Shown here: positions 9,752-18,589 of the stretch, piece after piece
Position numbering within the stretch: the first letter of the stretch is position 1
Layout: the number at the start of each line of letters is the position of its first letter
Source: Effusibacillus lacus
Lineage (GTDB): Bacteria; Bacillota; Bacilli; Tumebacillales; Effusibacillaceae
DNA length: 58,023 bases
Reading direction: 5' to 3'
Assembly: GCF_002335525.1 (NCBI RefSeq)
Contig: NZ_BDUF01000076.1
Location: 4,724 to 62,746 of the forward strand
Program-made: the position numbers and the translations under genes
The notes under the pieces: generated by a model
What the model was told of the DNA's origin: nothing
What the model saw: only the letters and a program-made list of their open reading frames with translations
Database searches by the model: none

Positions 9752-10849
9752 TTAGCTCCTCCTCCCCCCGTATGCGACAATTTCCTGAAACTGTTCGATC
9801 ATGTCCATGAAGCGGTCGAACAGATAATCGGAATCATCCGGACCCGGCCGTGCTTCCGGATGGTATTGTACGGAGAACGCAGGATGGAACTTGTGCCGCA
9901 CACCTTCCACCGTTCCGTCGTTCTGATTGAGATGTGTCAGCTCCAGGTCGGTTCCCGCCAGCGATTCCTTCATCACTTCATACTCATGATTCTGGGACGT
10001 GATGTAGACACGTCCGGTCAGCAAATCCTTGACCGGATGATTGGCCCCGTGATGGCCGAATTTCAGTTTCTTGGTCTTGGCTCCACACGCCAGAGACAGC
10101 AATTGATGACCCATACAGATGCCAAAAATCGGGACTCTGCCAAGCAATTCCCTGACCGTTTCCACGATATGCGGCAGTTCGGCGGGGTCGCCCGGCCCGT
10201 TTGACAGCATGACTCCGTGCGGCTTCATGGCAAAAATTTCTTCCGCCGAAGTATGGGCAGGCACCACTGTTACGTCACAGCCGCGAGTCAGCAGCGATCG
10301 CAGAACTCCCGCCTTCATTCCAAAGTCCATCGCTACAATCCTCGGACCCTCCCCCGGACAGCGATAAACGATAGGCGTTGTCACCCTCGCCACTTGATCC
10401 ACCGGCAGGGAAGCCCGAAGGATTGCCTGGAGGTTCTCCAGCGGTGTATCCAATGTTGTCAGAACCGCACGCATGGTGCCTTTTTGCCGGATCTTCTTCA
10501 CCAGGGATCGGGTGTCGACTCCGGAAATGCCGATAATCCCGTTCCTTTCGAGGTACTCCGACAACCTCCCCATATTCCGCCAATTGCTGGGGTGATCGGC
10601 TGCTTCCCGCACCACAAATCCGAAGGCATGTGGTTTGGATGATTCGGTATCGTCCACGTTCACGCCGTAGTTTCCGATCAGCGGATAGGTCATGGTTACG
10701 ATCTGTCCGTAGTAAGACGGATCGGTGAGAATTTCCTGATATCCGGTCATTCCGGTATTGAACACGATCTCCCCAAAGGATTCTCCCTGTGCGCCGAATC
10801 CGGTTCCTTCGTAGATGGTTCCGTCTTCCAGAATCAATCGAGCTCGCAT
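9752..10849 (-). CDS. carA: Carbamoyl-phosphate synthase small subunit
   Basis: The 365-residue glutaminase subunit ends in a class I amidotransferase domain. [17 protein letters not shown] gives the nucleophile Cys245, and the YHPEARPGP segment gives the His-Glu pair. The N-terminal half ([20 protein letters not shown]) is the CarA-specific domain. It delivers ammonia to CarB, whose gene starts one base after the carA stop. Confidence 0.96.
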   Translation of the reverse strand: MRARLILEDGTIYEGTGFGAQGESFGEIVFNTGMTGYQEILTDPSYYGQIVTMTYPLIGNYGVNVDDTESSKPHAFGFVVREAADHPSNWRNMGRLSEYLERNGIIGISGVDTRSLVKKIRQKGTMRAVLTTLDTPLENLQAILRASLPVDQVARVTTPIVYRCPGEGPRIVAMDFGMKAGVLRSLLTRGCDVTVVPAHTSAEEIFAMKPHGVMLSNGPGDPAELPHIVETVRELLGRVPIFGICMGHQLLSLACGAKTKKLKFGHHGANHPVKDLLTGRVYITSQNHEYEVMKESLAGTDLELTHLNQNDGTVEGVRHKFHPAFSVQYHPEARPGPDDSDYLFDRFMDMIEQFQEIVAYGGRRS

Positions 10850-10864
10850 ACTGTTCGCCCCCGT

Positions 10865-12154
10865 TCATTTTGAGTTTGTGCGGTCAAACGTAACTTTGCC
10901 GTCGCAAATCGTCAGAACCGGCCACCCTTTGGCACGCCACCCTGCAAACGGAGTATTCCGGCCTTTGGATGCAAAGGTGGCAGGGTCAATCACACGTTCT
11001 TCCTCAAGGTTCACTACGACCAAATCCGCCAATCCCCCTTCCGCAACCGTCCCTCCGGGCAGGTTGAACACTTCCGCCGGGGCGGTGGCCATTTTTTTCA
11101 CCAGTTGCTGCAGGGTTAAAAGTTTGGCTTTCTCAACCAGTTCCGTGTAAAGCAGCGGAAATGCCGTTTCAAGTCCCACAAACCCGAAGGGCGCAACCTG
11201 GAATGCACGTCGTTTCTCTTCTTCCGAGTGGGGGGCATGGTCGGTGGCAATCATGTCGATGGTTCCGTCCAATAGCCCTTCCAGGCAGGCCAGACGATCC
11301 TTCTCCGTGCGCAGTGGAGGATTCACCTTCCAATTGGCGTCTGTACCGTCAATCCCCTCATCGGTCAAGAGCAGATGATGCGGCGTCACTTCGGCTGTAA
11401 TTCGGATTCCACGGCCCTTTGCCCAACGTACCACGTCCACTGCGCTTGCATCGGAGATGTGGCAAACATGCAGATGAACACCGGTCAATTCGGCAAGCAA
11501 TGCGTCACGGGCAACATGCACCGACTCGGCAACCCCCGGAATGCCCGGCAGTCCCAGTCGTTTGGATACGTCTCCCTCGTTCATGCAGCCTTTCCCTGAC
11601 AGGGATTCATCCTCCGCATGGATAACTATGGGTAGGCCCAGTGCTTTCGCCCGTTCCATAGCGGAGCGCATCATGCCGCCGCTCTGAACCCCGACTCCGT
11701 CATCGGTGAAACCGACTGCTCCGGCTTCTTTCAAAGCTTCCATGTCGGTCAACTCCTCTCCCCGCTCGCCACGGGTGATGGCCGCATAAGGAAGTACTTT
11801 GCAGGAGCCTGTTTTGTTCGTTGTGTCGTAGATGTATCTCATCAATTCGGGATTGTCCAAAATCGGTTTGGTGTTGGGCATGCAGGCAATTGTGGTGAAA
11901 CCGCCCGCCGCTGCCGACCGGGTTCCCGTCTCGATTGTTTCCTTATATTCGAGTCCGGGATCGCGCAGGTGTACGTGCATATCAATAAATCCCGGTACTA
12001 TAACATTCCCGTTCAGTTCATGTACCTGGTGGCTTGCTGGATCGATGTCTTCGCCGATCCGGGAGATTCGGTCTCCCTCAACCAGTACATCGCGTGAATG
12101 AAGTTCGCCCGTCTCCAGGTCCAACAGTCTTCCGTTCTTAAGCAGGATTCCCAT
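10865..12154 (-). CDS. pyrC: Dihydroorotase
   Basis: The 429-residue amidohydrolase closes carbamoyl aspartate to dihydroorotate. The metal-binding HxH is in GFIDMHVHLRDPG (residues 55-67), with further ligands in PIVIHAEDE and HVCHISD, and the late IATDHAPHS motif. This is the type I, Bacillus-like form. It lies between pyrB and carA, as in B. subtilis. Confidence 0.95.
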   Translation of the reverse strand: MGILLKNGRLLDLETGELHSRDVLVEGDRISRIGEDIDPASHQVHELNGNVIVPGFIDMHVHLRDPGLEYKETIETGTRSAAAGGFTTIACMPNTKPILDNPELMRYIYDTTNKTGSCKVLPYAAITRGERGEELTDMEALKEAGAVGFTDDGVGVQSGGMMRSAMERAKALGLPIVIHAEDESLSGKGCMNEGDVSKRLGLPGIPGVAESVHVARDALLAELTGVHLHVCHISDASAVDVVRWAKGRGIRITAEVTPHHLLLTDEGIDGTDANWKVNPPLRTEKDRLACLEGLLDGTIDMIATDHAPHSEEEKRRAFQVAPFGFVGLETAFPLLYTELVEKAKLLTLQQLVKKMATAPAEVFNLPGGTVAEGGLADLVVVNLEEERVIDPATFASKGRNTPFAGWRAKGWPVLTICDGKVTFDRTNSK

Positions 12155-12179
12155 ACCAAGCCACCCCTTCTTTTTTTGT

Positions 12180-13145
12180 CTATCCGATCAACTGATCCTT
12201 CATCTCCCGATTGTTGACCAATGTCATGCCTTTCCCAACGGCATTAGCAAGAAGCGCCATCCGCACATAGACCCCGTTTTCCGCTTGCCGGAAGTATGCG
12301 GCGCGGGGGTCGTTGTCGCACTCGGTTGCAATCTCGCCAGCCCGCGGCAGCGGATGCATCAGGATGCTTCTTTGTTTCATACTGTCGAGGAGTTCCCGAT
12401 CCACGATGTACTTGCCTGCTGCCTTCTTGTATTCTTCCTCGGATGGAAAGCGTTCTCTCTGAACCCGAGTCTGGTAGAGAACATCCACAAGGCCTGCCAC
12501 CCGCCTCAAGTCCGTATCCTCATGATACCGGACTCCTTTTTCAGCGAGATAATCCTTGACCGCCTGCGGGATGGGAGTATTCTCCGGAGCGGTGAACCAG
12601 ATCGTCACGTCCCGGAAGTTGGCCAGGACATATGCCAGGGAGTGAACCGTTCTTCCATAGGTCAGGTCGCCAACCATTGCGATCGAAATCCCGTCGATCG
12701 AACCCAGTTCTTTCTGGATGGTATACAAGTCAAGCAGCGCCTGGGTCGGGTGTTCTCCCGCGCCGTCCCCCGCATTCAGAATGGGGACGGAGGAAATCCT
12801 GGCCGCTCTGGCAGCGGCTCCAATTTCGTAATGGCGCATCACAATCACGTCCGCGTAGGAAGAAATCACACGGATCGAATCCTCCAGAGTCTCCCCTTTG
12901 ATCGCAGACGAAAACTGGGACGCGTTCTCGGTTGAAATCACGTGACCGCCCAGCCGCGTCATGGCTGTCTCAAAAGAGAAACGGGTCCGGGTGCTGGGCT
13001 CAAAGAAGAGAGAGGCCATCACCTTTCCTGTCAACAGATGGCTGCCGCCGCTGCGTGCCACTTGTTCCATCCCCTGTGCGGCCGCCATAATCGACTCCAA
13101 TTGTGCCCGGTCAAACTGTTTGGCTCCCAATACATGACGGTTCAT
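12180..13145 (-). CDS. pyrB: Aspartate carbamoyltransferase catalytic chain
   Basis: The 321-residue enzyme joins carbamoyl phosphate and aspartate. The signature FFEPSTRTRFSFE lies at residues 47-59; GEHPTQALLDLYT and HPLPRAGEI are also present. No regulatory chain (pyrI) follows, as usual in Bacilli. It is preceded by the second PyrR attenuator, so its expression is set separately from pyrP. Confidence 0.95.
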   Translation of the reverse strand: MNRHVLGAKQFDRAQLESIMAAAQGMEQVARSGGSHLLTGKVMASLFFEPSTRTRFSFETAMTRLGGHVISTENASQFSSAIKGETLEDSIRVISSYADVIVMRHYEIGAAARAARISSVPILNAGDGAGEHPTQALLDLYTIQKELGSIDGISIAMVGDLTYGRTVHSLAYVLANFRDVTIWFTAPENTPIPQAVKDYLAEKGVRYHEDTDLRRVAGLVDVLYQTRVQRERFPSEEEYKKAAGKYIVDRELLDSMKQRSILMHPLPRAGEIATECDNDPRAAYFRQAENGVYVRMALLANAVGKGMTLVNNREMKDQLIG

Positions 13146-13206
13146 CGCTTACGTCCTCCTCCGGATACATACAGTATTATTATTCCTGAGCCTATCGGCT
13201 CTTAGC

Positions 13207-13330
13207 AAAAAAAGGCTCCCGCCCGAGGGCAGGAGCCGGTGCAAGTCGGGCTGGAGGCAGTATCTTCGCATCCGTGCCTGACTTTAAAGCTGCACCTTTC
13301 CTGTCTCACGGGACCGGTTTAAAGGTACTC
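13207..13330 (-). promoter_or_regulatory. PyrR attenuator between pyrP and pyrB
   Basis: The minus-strand RNA carries a PyrR-binding loop GGTCCCGTGAGACAGG (about 13300-13316). Downstream is a terminator made of GGCTCCTGCC and GGCGGGAGCC (13214-13237) followed by seven T. The upstream segment CCTTTAAACNGNTCCCGTGAG is shared with the leader of pyrR. When UMP is high, PyrR binding frees the terminator and cuts off the biosynthetic genes. Confidence 0.85.
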
Positions 13331-13337
13331 GACTGTC

Positions 13338-14573
13338 TTATTCAGCTGGTTCTTCCTTCAGGTCCGGCAGAATCAGATTCAGCAGAATGCCCACAATCGT
13401 TGCCAGAGCCATGCTGTCGATCGTCAATTTCGCATTGTTGTTCAGTGCGATGTCAAAAGCCATATGGCCGACGCCCACCACCAGAATCACGCTGGAGATG
13501 ATCAGGTTCCGCTTATTGCCGTAATTGATCCCCGACTCCACAAGCATTCTCAAACCTGCAGAGGCAATAATCCCGAATAGAAGGATGGAGATGCCTCCCA
13601 TTACAGGCACCGGAATGGAGGAGATGAGGGCATTCAGCTTGCCAAGGAAGGCAAACAGGATGGCAAACACCGCCGCTCCACCGATTACCCATACGGAGTA
13701 GACCCGGGTAATCGCCATCACACCAATATTTTCACCGTAGGTTGTTGTAGGGGGACCTCCGATCAAAGCTGCCACCGATGTGGCCACACCATCTCCCAGC
13801 AAGGAGCGATGGAGACCCGGTTTTTCCATAAGATTGCGTCCCACAATATTCTCTGTCACCAGTAGGTGCCCGATGTGTTCGGCAATAGTCACCAGAGCAA
13901 CAGGGGCTATCACAAGCGCTGCCGTCCAGGAGACTGTCGGGGTAGTGAATTCGGGAAGGGAGAAAACAGGTGCCGTATAAACCTTGGAGAGATCAACGAC
14001 TCCTATGATGGCTGCAAACGCATACCCTCCGACAATTCCGATCAGGATCGGGATAACCCCGAGGAATCCCCGGAAGAAGGCCGATGCCAGAATCGCTATC
14101 ACCAGAGCGACGAACGCCACAAGCAGGTTTTTCTTGGCCATGTCAACCGCAACATTGGCAAGCCCCAGACCGATCACGATCACAATGGAACCGACCACAA
14201 CCGGCGGCATCAGTTTGTTCAGCCAACGGACCCCGAACCTGCCTACGATGGCCGCTACGACTATATACACGATCCCGGACAGCAGCGCGCCAAACATGGC
14301 TGCTCCCTTGCCCTGGGACTGGGATACCGCAATGATGGGACCGATAAATGCGAAGGAGGAACCGAGATATCCGGGAATCTGTCCCTTGGTCAGGACGATG
14401 TAGAGCAAGGTGCCAATGCCGCTGGTTAACAGGGCAACCGCCGGGTTTAGGCCGGTCAGGAAAGGAACAAGGACCGTAGCGCCAAACATGGCAAACAGAT
14501 GTTGCAAGGACAGCGGAAGTGATTGCGCCAGGGGCAATTTTTCCTGAATGTCTACCACTCGTTGTTGTGCCAT
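13338..14573 (-). CDS. pyrP: Uracil permease
   Basis: This 411-residue polytopic protein belongs to the nucleobase-cation symporter 2 (UraA/PyrP) family. Its signatures include LQHLFAMFGATVLVPFLTGL near residues 23-42 and the GGPPTTTYGENIG loop near residues 273-285. About 12-14 membrane segments are visible. It imports uracil for salvage and is placed between pyrR and pyrB. Only 21 nt separate it from pyrR, so, unlike in B. subtilis, there is no attenuator at that junction. Confidence 0.93.
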   Translation of the reverse strand: MAQQRVVDIQEKLPLAQSLPLSLQHLFAMFGATVLVPFLTGLNPAVALLTSGIGTLLYIVLTKGQIPGYLGSSFAFIGPIIAVSQSQGKGAAMFGALLSGIVYIVVAAIVGRFGVRWLNKLMPPVVVGSIVIVIGLGLANVAVDMAKKNLLVAFVALVIAILASAFFRGFLGVIPILIGIVGGYAFAAIIGVVDLSKVYTAPVFSLPEFTTPTVSWTAALVIAPVALVTIAEHIGHLLVTENIVGRNLMEKPGLHRSLLGDGVATSVAALIGGPPTTTYGENIGVMAITRVYSVWVIGGAAVFAILFAFLGKLNALISSIPVPVMGGISILLFGIIASAGLRMLVESGINYGNKRNLIISSVILVVGVGHMAFDIALNNNAKLTIDSMALATIVGILLNLILPDLKEEPAE

Positions 14574-14594
14574 TGATGTCTCCTCCTCGGGTGC

Positions 14595-15149
<555 letters not shown>

Positions 15150-15201
15150 TCACCCCTTTACGACAAGTGTTCACATGGAGAAGTTCCAGTATCCGGAAAG
15201 C

Positions 15202-15357
15202 AAAAAAGCTTCTTGCCCAGGCAGGCAAGAAGCTTCCCATCATCCGAATTTGACACAGGATGACACGATGTGACACGAACCGGACAGTCCGATTCGATCC
15301 ACCAATATCCGCTCTCCTTACCGACCTCACGGGATCAGTTTAAAGGAACTCATTTGT
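15202..15357 (-). promoter_or_regulatory. PyrR-controlled leader attenuator of the pyr operon
   Basis: The leader RNA contains GATCCCGTGAGGTC (about 15322-15335), a good PyrR-binding loop. It ends in a terminator formed by AAGCTTCTTGC and GCAAGAAGCTT (15207-15235) with a T run. Between them lie blocks able to form an antiterminator. This is the first of only two attenuators in the operon. Confidence 0.85.
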
Positions 15358-15364
15358 CTTCAGT

Positions 15365-15393
15365 AGAATATCAGAGAATCATTTGCTGGTCAA
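15365..15393 (-). promoter_or_regulatory. SigA-type promoter of the pyr operon
   Basis: Minus-strand TTGACC (15388-15393), 17 bp, TATTCT (15365-15370). The -35 element overlaps the stop codon of the upstream selenoprotein gene, and no terminator lies between, so transcripts from that gene can run into the pyr leader. Confidence 0.75.
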
Positions 15394-16148
15394 GCGTCAA
15401 ACTCTTCAAATGTACCCGAAGGCTTAGCAGTAAGATCCAGTAATCGAAGAACCACCCTTTTTCTTGTGTGAAAATCGAAAGGTTCTCCACATGGCCGTCC
15501 CAGTTTAAAAGGAACGTGCAGAGTTCTTGGAACCCCTACTTCTTGTGTAACTTCGGGTAGAATCGTAATCATCGCTGTCACAATTCCGGACTTCTCCAAA
15601 GCCCGGGCATACAGCCCGAGAACGTTGTGGCAGGAACCTCAGCCGGGAACCAGTAATGCGATGTCCACCTGTTCATTTGTAAGGTCGAAAACCGCTTTTG
15701 GTATGGACTCGGTCTCAACCAGAGTTGTGTCCAAAATGCCTCCGTTCAAACCTATATTCACGTTGGAAACAGCGCCAATCACGCCGTTTTCCGCCAATTC
15801 CCTGATTTGTTGGAGCGGAAAAACCACTGAGGGATCTGCCTTGGCAAATTTTGTATCGTAATAGATATGGGTGATTTCAAGATCTTCAGCTTTCGCATCC
15901 GATGAAATGATTCGAATTGTGTGATCTCCTGCAGGATTATCGACATTAAAAGGGGGATCGGATTTCAAATGAACTCCGGCGGTAGTAATCAAAGCCACTT
16001 TACACTGATCAAGGGGTTTCTGCAGGAGGGCTTCGGGAACATTCTCATTCTTTCTCACGTGTTTCAGGGTAAATTTTTTATATGATTCAATAAAATTTGA
16101 TGAGTACGCCACTGCTATTTTCGATTTTATTTTGGTACTCCACTTCAC
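15390..16148 (-). CDS. GrdB-like selenoprotein with UGSC motif (in-frame UGA = Sec170)
   Basis: Read with the TGA at 15639-15641 as selenocysteine, this gene gives a 252-residue protein. Before the UGA it reads CKVALITTAGVHLKSDPPF and ends LLVPG; after it, in the same frame, GSCHNVLGLYARALEKSGI continues for 82 codons. This matches the selenoprotein B family of glycine/sarcosine/betaine/D-proline reductases, in which Sec or Cys occupies this position, giving a UxxC redox pair (Sec170, Cys173). A hairpin follows the UGA at SECIS distance. The GTG start follows AAGGGAGTG. Its substrate is unknown; no Grd or Prd partner subunits are nearby. It is the third gene of an ECF sigma, anti-sigma operon. 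A standard translation would call it two fragments or a pseudogene. Confidence 0.8.
15602..15641 (-). promoter_or_regulatory. Candidate bacterial SECIS element of the GrdB-like gene
   Basis: Beginning 18 nt after the UGA, CTCGGGC and GCCCGGG form a 7-bp stem (one U-G pair) with a TGTAT loop. The loop starts 25 nt after the UGA and contains a G. This is within the window used by known bacterial SECIS hairpins, which bind SelB. Confidence 0.6.
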
Positions 16149-16176
16149 AAGTTATCACTCCCTTGTAATCAAATGC

Positions 16177-16740
16177 TCAGTTATTAGAGGTATATCGGCT
16201 CCACTTTTTATAGAAGAAAAAGATTACCACCAAAAAGGTCAAATTCAGGATGTGTATAAATTCGTCACCAATGTCCCCTGTAGTGACTAAGTGAGAAATA
16301 AAAAGGATTGAAATAACCCCGTTATAGAACATTAGCACAGGTAGTAAGCCGTGAATATATTGGGGCTTAAAGGCTGCAAGGAAAATAGAAACTGTTACAG
16401 CCAGAGCGAGAGTTCCATATTCCAGAATCATGTGGTCTGAGATAAAATGTTGCTCTTTCAGAAACACAGGTACGATAAACTGAGCTAACTGAAAGATTCC
16501 TGCTGCTGCCAAGCTCCATTGAAGTCTTTTCAGCCACTTCTTTGAGCCAAGATCTATGGTCTGCATGAGTTTATAACGAATTTCGTTTCGTACTTGATTG
16601 GGTACATGAAAAGTAAATATCCTATGCAATGACTGTAATACCAAAGCCATTTCTTGGTTAGAGATATCCGTAGATTTCCCTTGTTTAATCAACTCGATAT
16701 CGCGGTCAAGTTGGTCCGCTTCAAGAAGTTCCTGATTCAT
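16177..16740 (-). CDS. Putative membrane anti-sigma factor
   Basis: The 187-residue protein has a charged cytoplasmic N-terminus of about 70 residues. About four membrane helices follow (near residues 82-101, 108-129, 134-158 and 165-182). Its ATG overlaps the stop of the ECF sigma gene by four bases (ATGA), with GGGAGTGG as ribosome binding site. Position, coupling and topology fit an anti-sigma factor, but no zinc-binding HxxxCxxC motif is visible, so the family is not one I recognise. It could instead be a sensor membrane protein for the same sigma factor. Confidence 0.6.
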   Translation of the reverse strand: MNQELLEADQLDRDIELIKQGKSTDISNQEMALVLQSLHRIFTFHVPNQVRNEIRYKLMQTIDLGSKKWLKRLQWSLAAAGIFQLAQFIVPVFLKEQHFISDHMILEYGTLALAVTVSIFLAAFKPQYIHGLLPVLMFYNGVISILFISHLVTTGDIGDEFIHILNLTFLVVIFFFYKKWSRYTSNN

Positions 16741-17243
16741 AAGCACCACTCCCGCAGCTTCTTAATTGTCCTATGAATCATCATCTTGGTTGTACCCTCA
16801 TTTAATCCGAGCAACGTGCCGATTTCTCTACTTGTTAAGTCGGATCCAAATCGTAGTGATAGCGCTTCCACTTCCCTATGGCCTAACCTCCTGAGATTCC
16901 TGGAAAGACAATTAATAAGGTCTCGCTTAACCGCTTCTTCCTCAGGTGTCTCGGAAGAATCGGTCACTTGCACCTCTTGAATATCCACTGTTACATCCCC
17001 CTTTTTTCGCAACCAGTCGATGACTACACGATGTGTGATGGTAAAAAGCCAGGTCCTTACAGAAGCCTTGTCAGGATTGAAACGATCCCATGCTTTGTAA
17101 GCTCGAAGGAATACTTCACTTGTTAGATCCTCAGCGTCTTGAGGATGGGCAACCTTCGCTTTGATATACCGCCATATTTGGTCAACATGGAGATCATACA
17201 CTTGCAAAAATTGCTCCGAGAGGTTTTTCTTAGTCGTTATCAT
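16737..17243 (-). CDS. ECF RNA polymerase sigma factor
   Basis: The 168-residue protein has sigma region 2 (PQDAEDLTSEVFLRAYKAWD, then VRTWLFTITHRVVIDWLRKK) and region 4 (HREVEALSLRFGSDLTSREI, then GLNEGTTKMMIHRTIKKLRE). It lacks region 3, so it is an ECF (group 4) factor. The ATG at 17243 follows AAAGAGGGG; a longer frame upstream has no ribosome binding site. It is coupled to a membrane protein that likely restrains it and to the GrdB-like selenoprotein. A SigW-like promoter about 65 nt upstream suggests autoregulation. Confidence 0.93.
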   Translation of the reverse strand: MITTKKNLSEQFLQVYDLHVDQIWRYIKAKVAHPQDAEDLTSEVFLRAYKAWDRFNPDKASVRTWLFTITHRVVIDWLRKKGDVTVDIQEVQVTDSSETPEEEAVKRDLINCLSRNLRRLGHREVEALSLRFGSDLTSREIGTLLGLNEGTTKMMIHRTIKKLREWCL

Positions 17244-17307
17244 CAAATCCCCTCTTTCGTCGAATCCGGTCCGCAGGAAAACAGGTACAAATTTTCTCAT
17301 TAGGAAA

Positions 17308-17333
17308 TACGAAACAACAGTGATTTTGTAACA
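17308..17333 (-). promoter_or_regulatory. Candidate ECF-type promoter of the sigma operon
   Basis: On the minus strand TGTTAC (17328-17333) is separated by exactly 16 bp from CGTA (17308-17311). The consensus of SigW/X/M-type ECF promoters is TGAAAC-N16-CGTA, so four of six and four of four positions match. It lies about 65 nt before the sigma start, as expected for self-activation. The remainder of 17244-17584 holds only this site and the azoR terminator. Confidence 0.4.
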
Positions 17334-17520
17334 TGAATGTTTTAAAAATATTTGGTTATTGATTGATATGTAGAGATAACGGTTGAATCTAACATTCTCA
17401 GAATCTAGCATATGCGGGAAGGATGAAATTCGAACTGCAAGACCAAGTTTGAACTGGAAGCGGTACTGACGTGATAGTATACTGAATTATTATAGAAACA
17501 TTTCAGTAGTATGCAAAGAC

Positions 17521-17559
17521 AAAGACCAGCCTATTCACCTTGTGAACAAGCCGGTCTTT
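17521..17559 (-). terminator. Terminator after the azoreductase gene
   Basis: AAAGACC and GGTCTTT form an outer stem around an inner TTCAC/GTGAA stem, followed on the minus strand by TTTGTCTTTG. It ends transcription of the azoreductase gene and separates it from the sigma operon. Confidence 0.65.
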
Positions 17560-17584
17560 GTCGATCATCGCATGAATTTTATTT

Positions 17585-18241
17585 TTAAACCGTAACCTTG
17601 GCTGCAGCGAACTTTTTGGCCGTTTCGCGTGCGCGTTCAATCGCTTTGGCTTTGATGTTCTCCGCCTCATTCGGCATTTGGGCCATACCTTCCACGATCA
17701 CGGAGTCAATTGAAGGAACGCCGAGGAAAGTCAATACTGCCCGGAGATATCGGTCGCCAAATTCGAAATCCTTCGCGGGTCCTTCCGAGTAGACACCGCC
17801 GCGTGCCTGAATATGAACGGCCGCTTTGTCGGTCAAAAGTCCTACGGAACCTTGTTCCGTGTATTTAAAGGTTTTTCCGGCGATACAGATCGTATCGATA
17901 TAAGCTTTCATTTTCGGAGGGAAACTGAAGTTCCACATTGGAGTTACGAAGATATATTTGTCAGCCGCCACGAACTGATCTGTCAATTCGTTGATTCTGC
18001 CCACTTTCGCCTTTTCGTCGGCAGTCAACTGATCGAATGCGGTACCCTGCTGAAGTTTGCCCCAACCGCTGAAAACGTCTGTATCAATATACGGAATATC
18101 AATTTTGTACAGGTCGAGTTCGATAATTTCATCGTTGGGGTTCTGTTGGCGATAAGTGCTTAAAAATTCGTTAGCCACCGACAAACTGAAAGACTGGTCC
18201 GCTGTTTTGGGATTCGCTGTGATGTATAGGACTTTTGCCAT
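17585..18241 (-). CDS. azoR: FMN-dependent NADH-azoreductase
   Basis: This 218-residue flavodoxin-fold protein starts [19 protein letters not shown] and contains [19 protein letters not shown], the family segment that binds FMN. Enzymes of the AzoR family reduce azo dyes and quinones by two-electron transfer and protect against quinone and thiol stress. The start at 18241 follows GGAAAGGAACG; the longer frame lacks support. It lies between the two selenoprotein genes in opposite orientation to the FrnE-like gene, and the context suggests a redox-stress island. Confidence 0.9.
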   Translation of the reverse strand: MAKVLYITANPKTADQSFSLSVANEFLSTYRQQNPNDEIIELDLYKIDIPYIDTDVFSGWGKLQQGTAFDQLTADEKAKVGRINELTDQFVAADKYIFVTPMWNFSFPPKMKAYIDTICIAGKTFKYTEQGSVGLLTDKAAVHIQARGGVYSEGPAKDFEFGDRYLRAVLTFLGVPSIDSVIVEGMAQMPNEAENIKAKAIERARETAKKFAAAKVTV

Positions 18242-18487
18242 TTTTTCATCGTTCCTTTCCGGATTGAAGATCCTTTTTAGCAACCCGATCATGGGGTTCA
18301 CCTCAGTTCTTTGGTGCTGTTCTTAGATTTTGATCAAGAACCGGGAATTATGGCTGGTTAATTGTCTCAAAAAAAGGACCCCCGCTGCCGGAGGTACAAC
18401 TGCCGTTCTTGCAAAACGGATCACACCCTATGGATCAGTATTCCGCTAATCAAAAATTGGCATGCTGAAAGGGATCTGTAACGCATA

Positions 18488-18538
18488 TTACTGATAAAAC
18501 AATATATGCTATATAAAATAAAGCAGTAGTACTGCTTT
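18488..18538 (+). promoter_or_regulatory. Promoter and palindromic operator of the FrnE-like selenoprotein gene
   Basis: A weak -35 TTACTG (18488-18493) and TATAAA (18512-18517) are 18 bp apart. A perfect 9-bp inverted repeat with one central base, AAAGCAGTAGTACTGCTTT, lies at 18520-18538, on the expected transcription start. That layout is typical of a repressor operator. The remaining part of the 18242-18589 gap, between azoR and this site, shows no gene. Confidence 0.45.
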
Positions 18539-18589
18539 CGCAGGAAACCGGCAGATGCTTTATTAGAATTTGATTGGGAGGAATCCATC

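Noticed and set aside
14574-14594. Third PyrR attenuator between pyrR and pyrP
   Set aside because: Only 21 nt separate the genes, too short for an attenuator.
15390-16148. Pseudogene broken by a nonsense mutation
   Set aside because: The single TGA falls at the known Sec position, the rest is intact, and a hairpin follows at the right distance. An active gene is more likely, though the genome must have Sec machinery.
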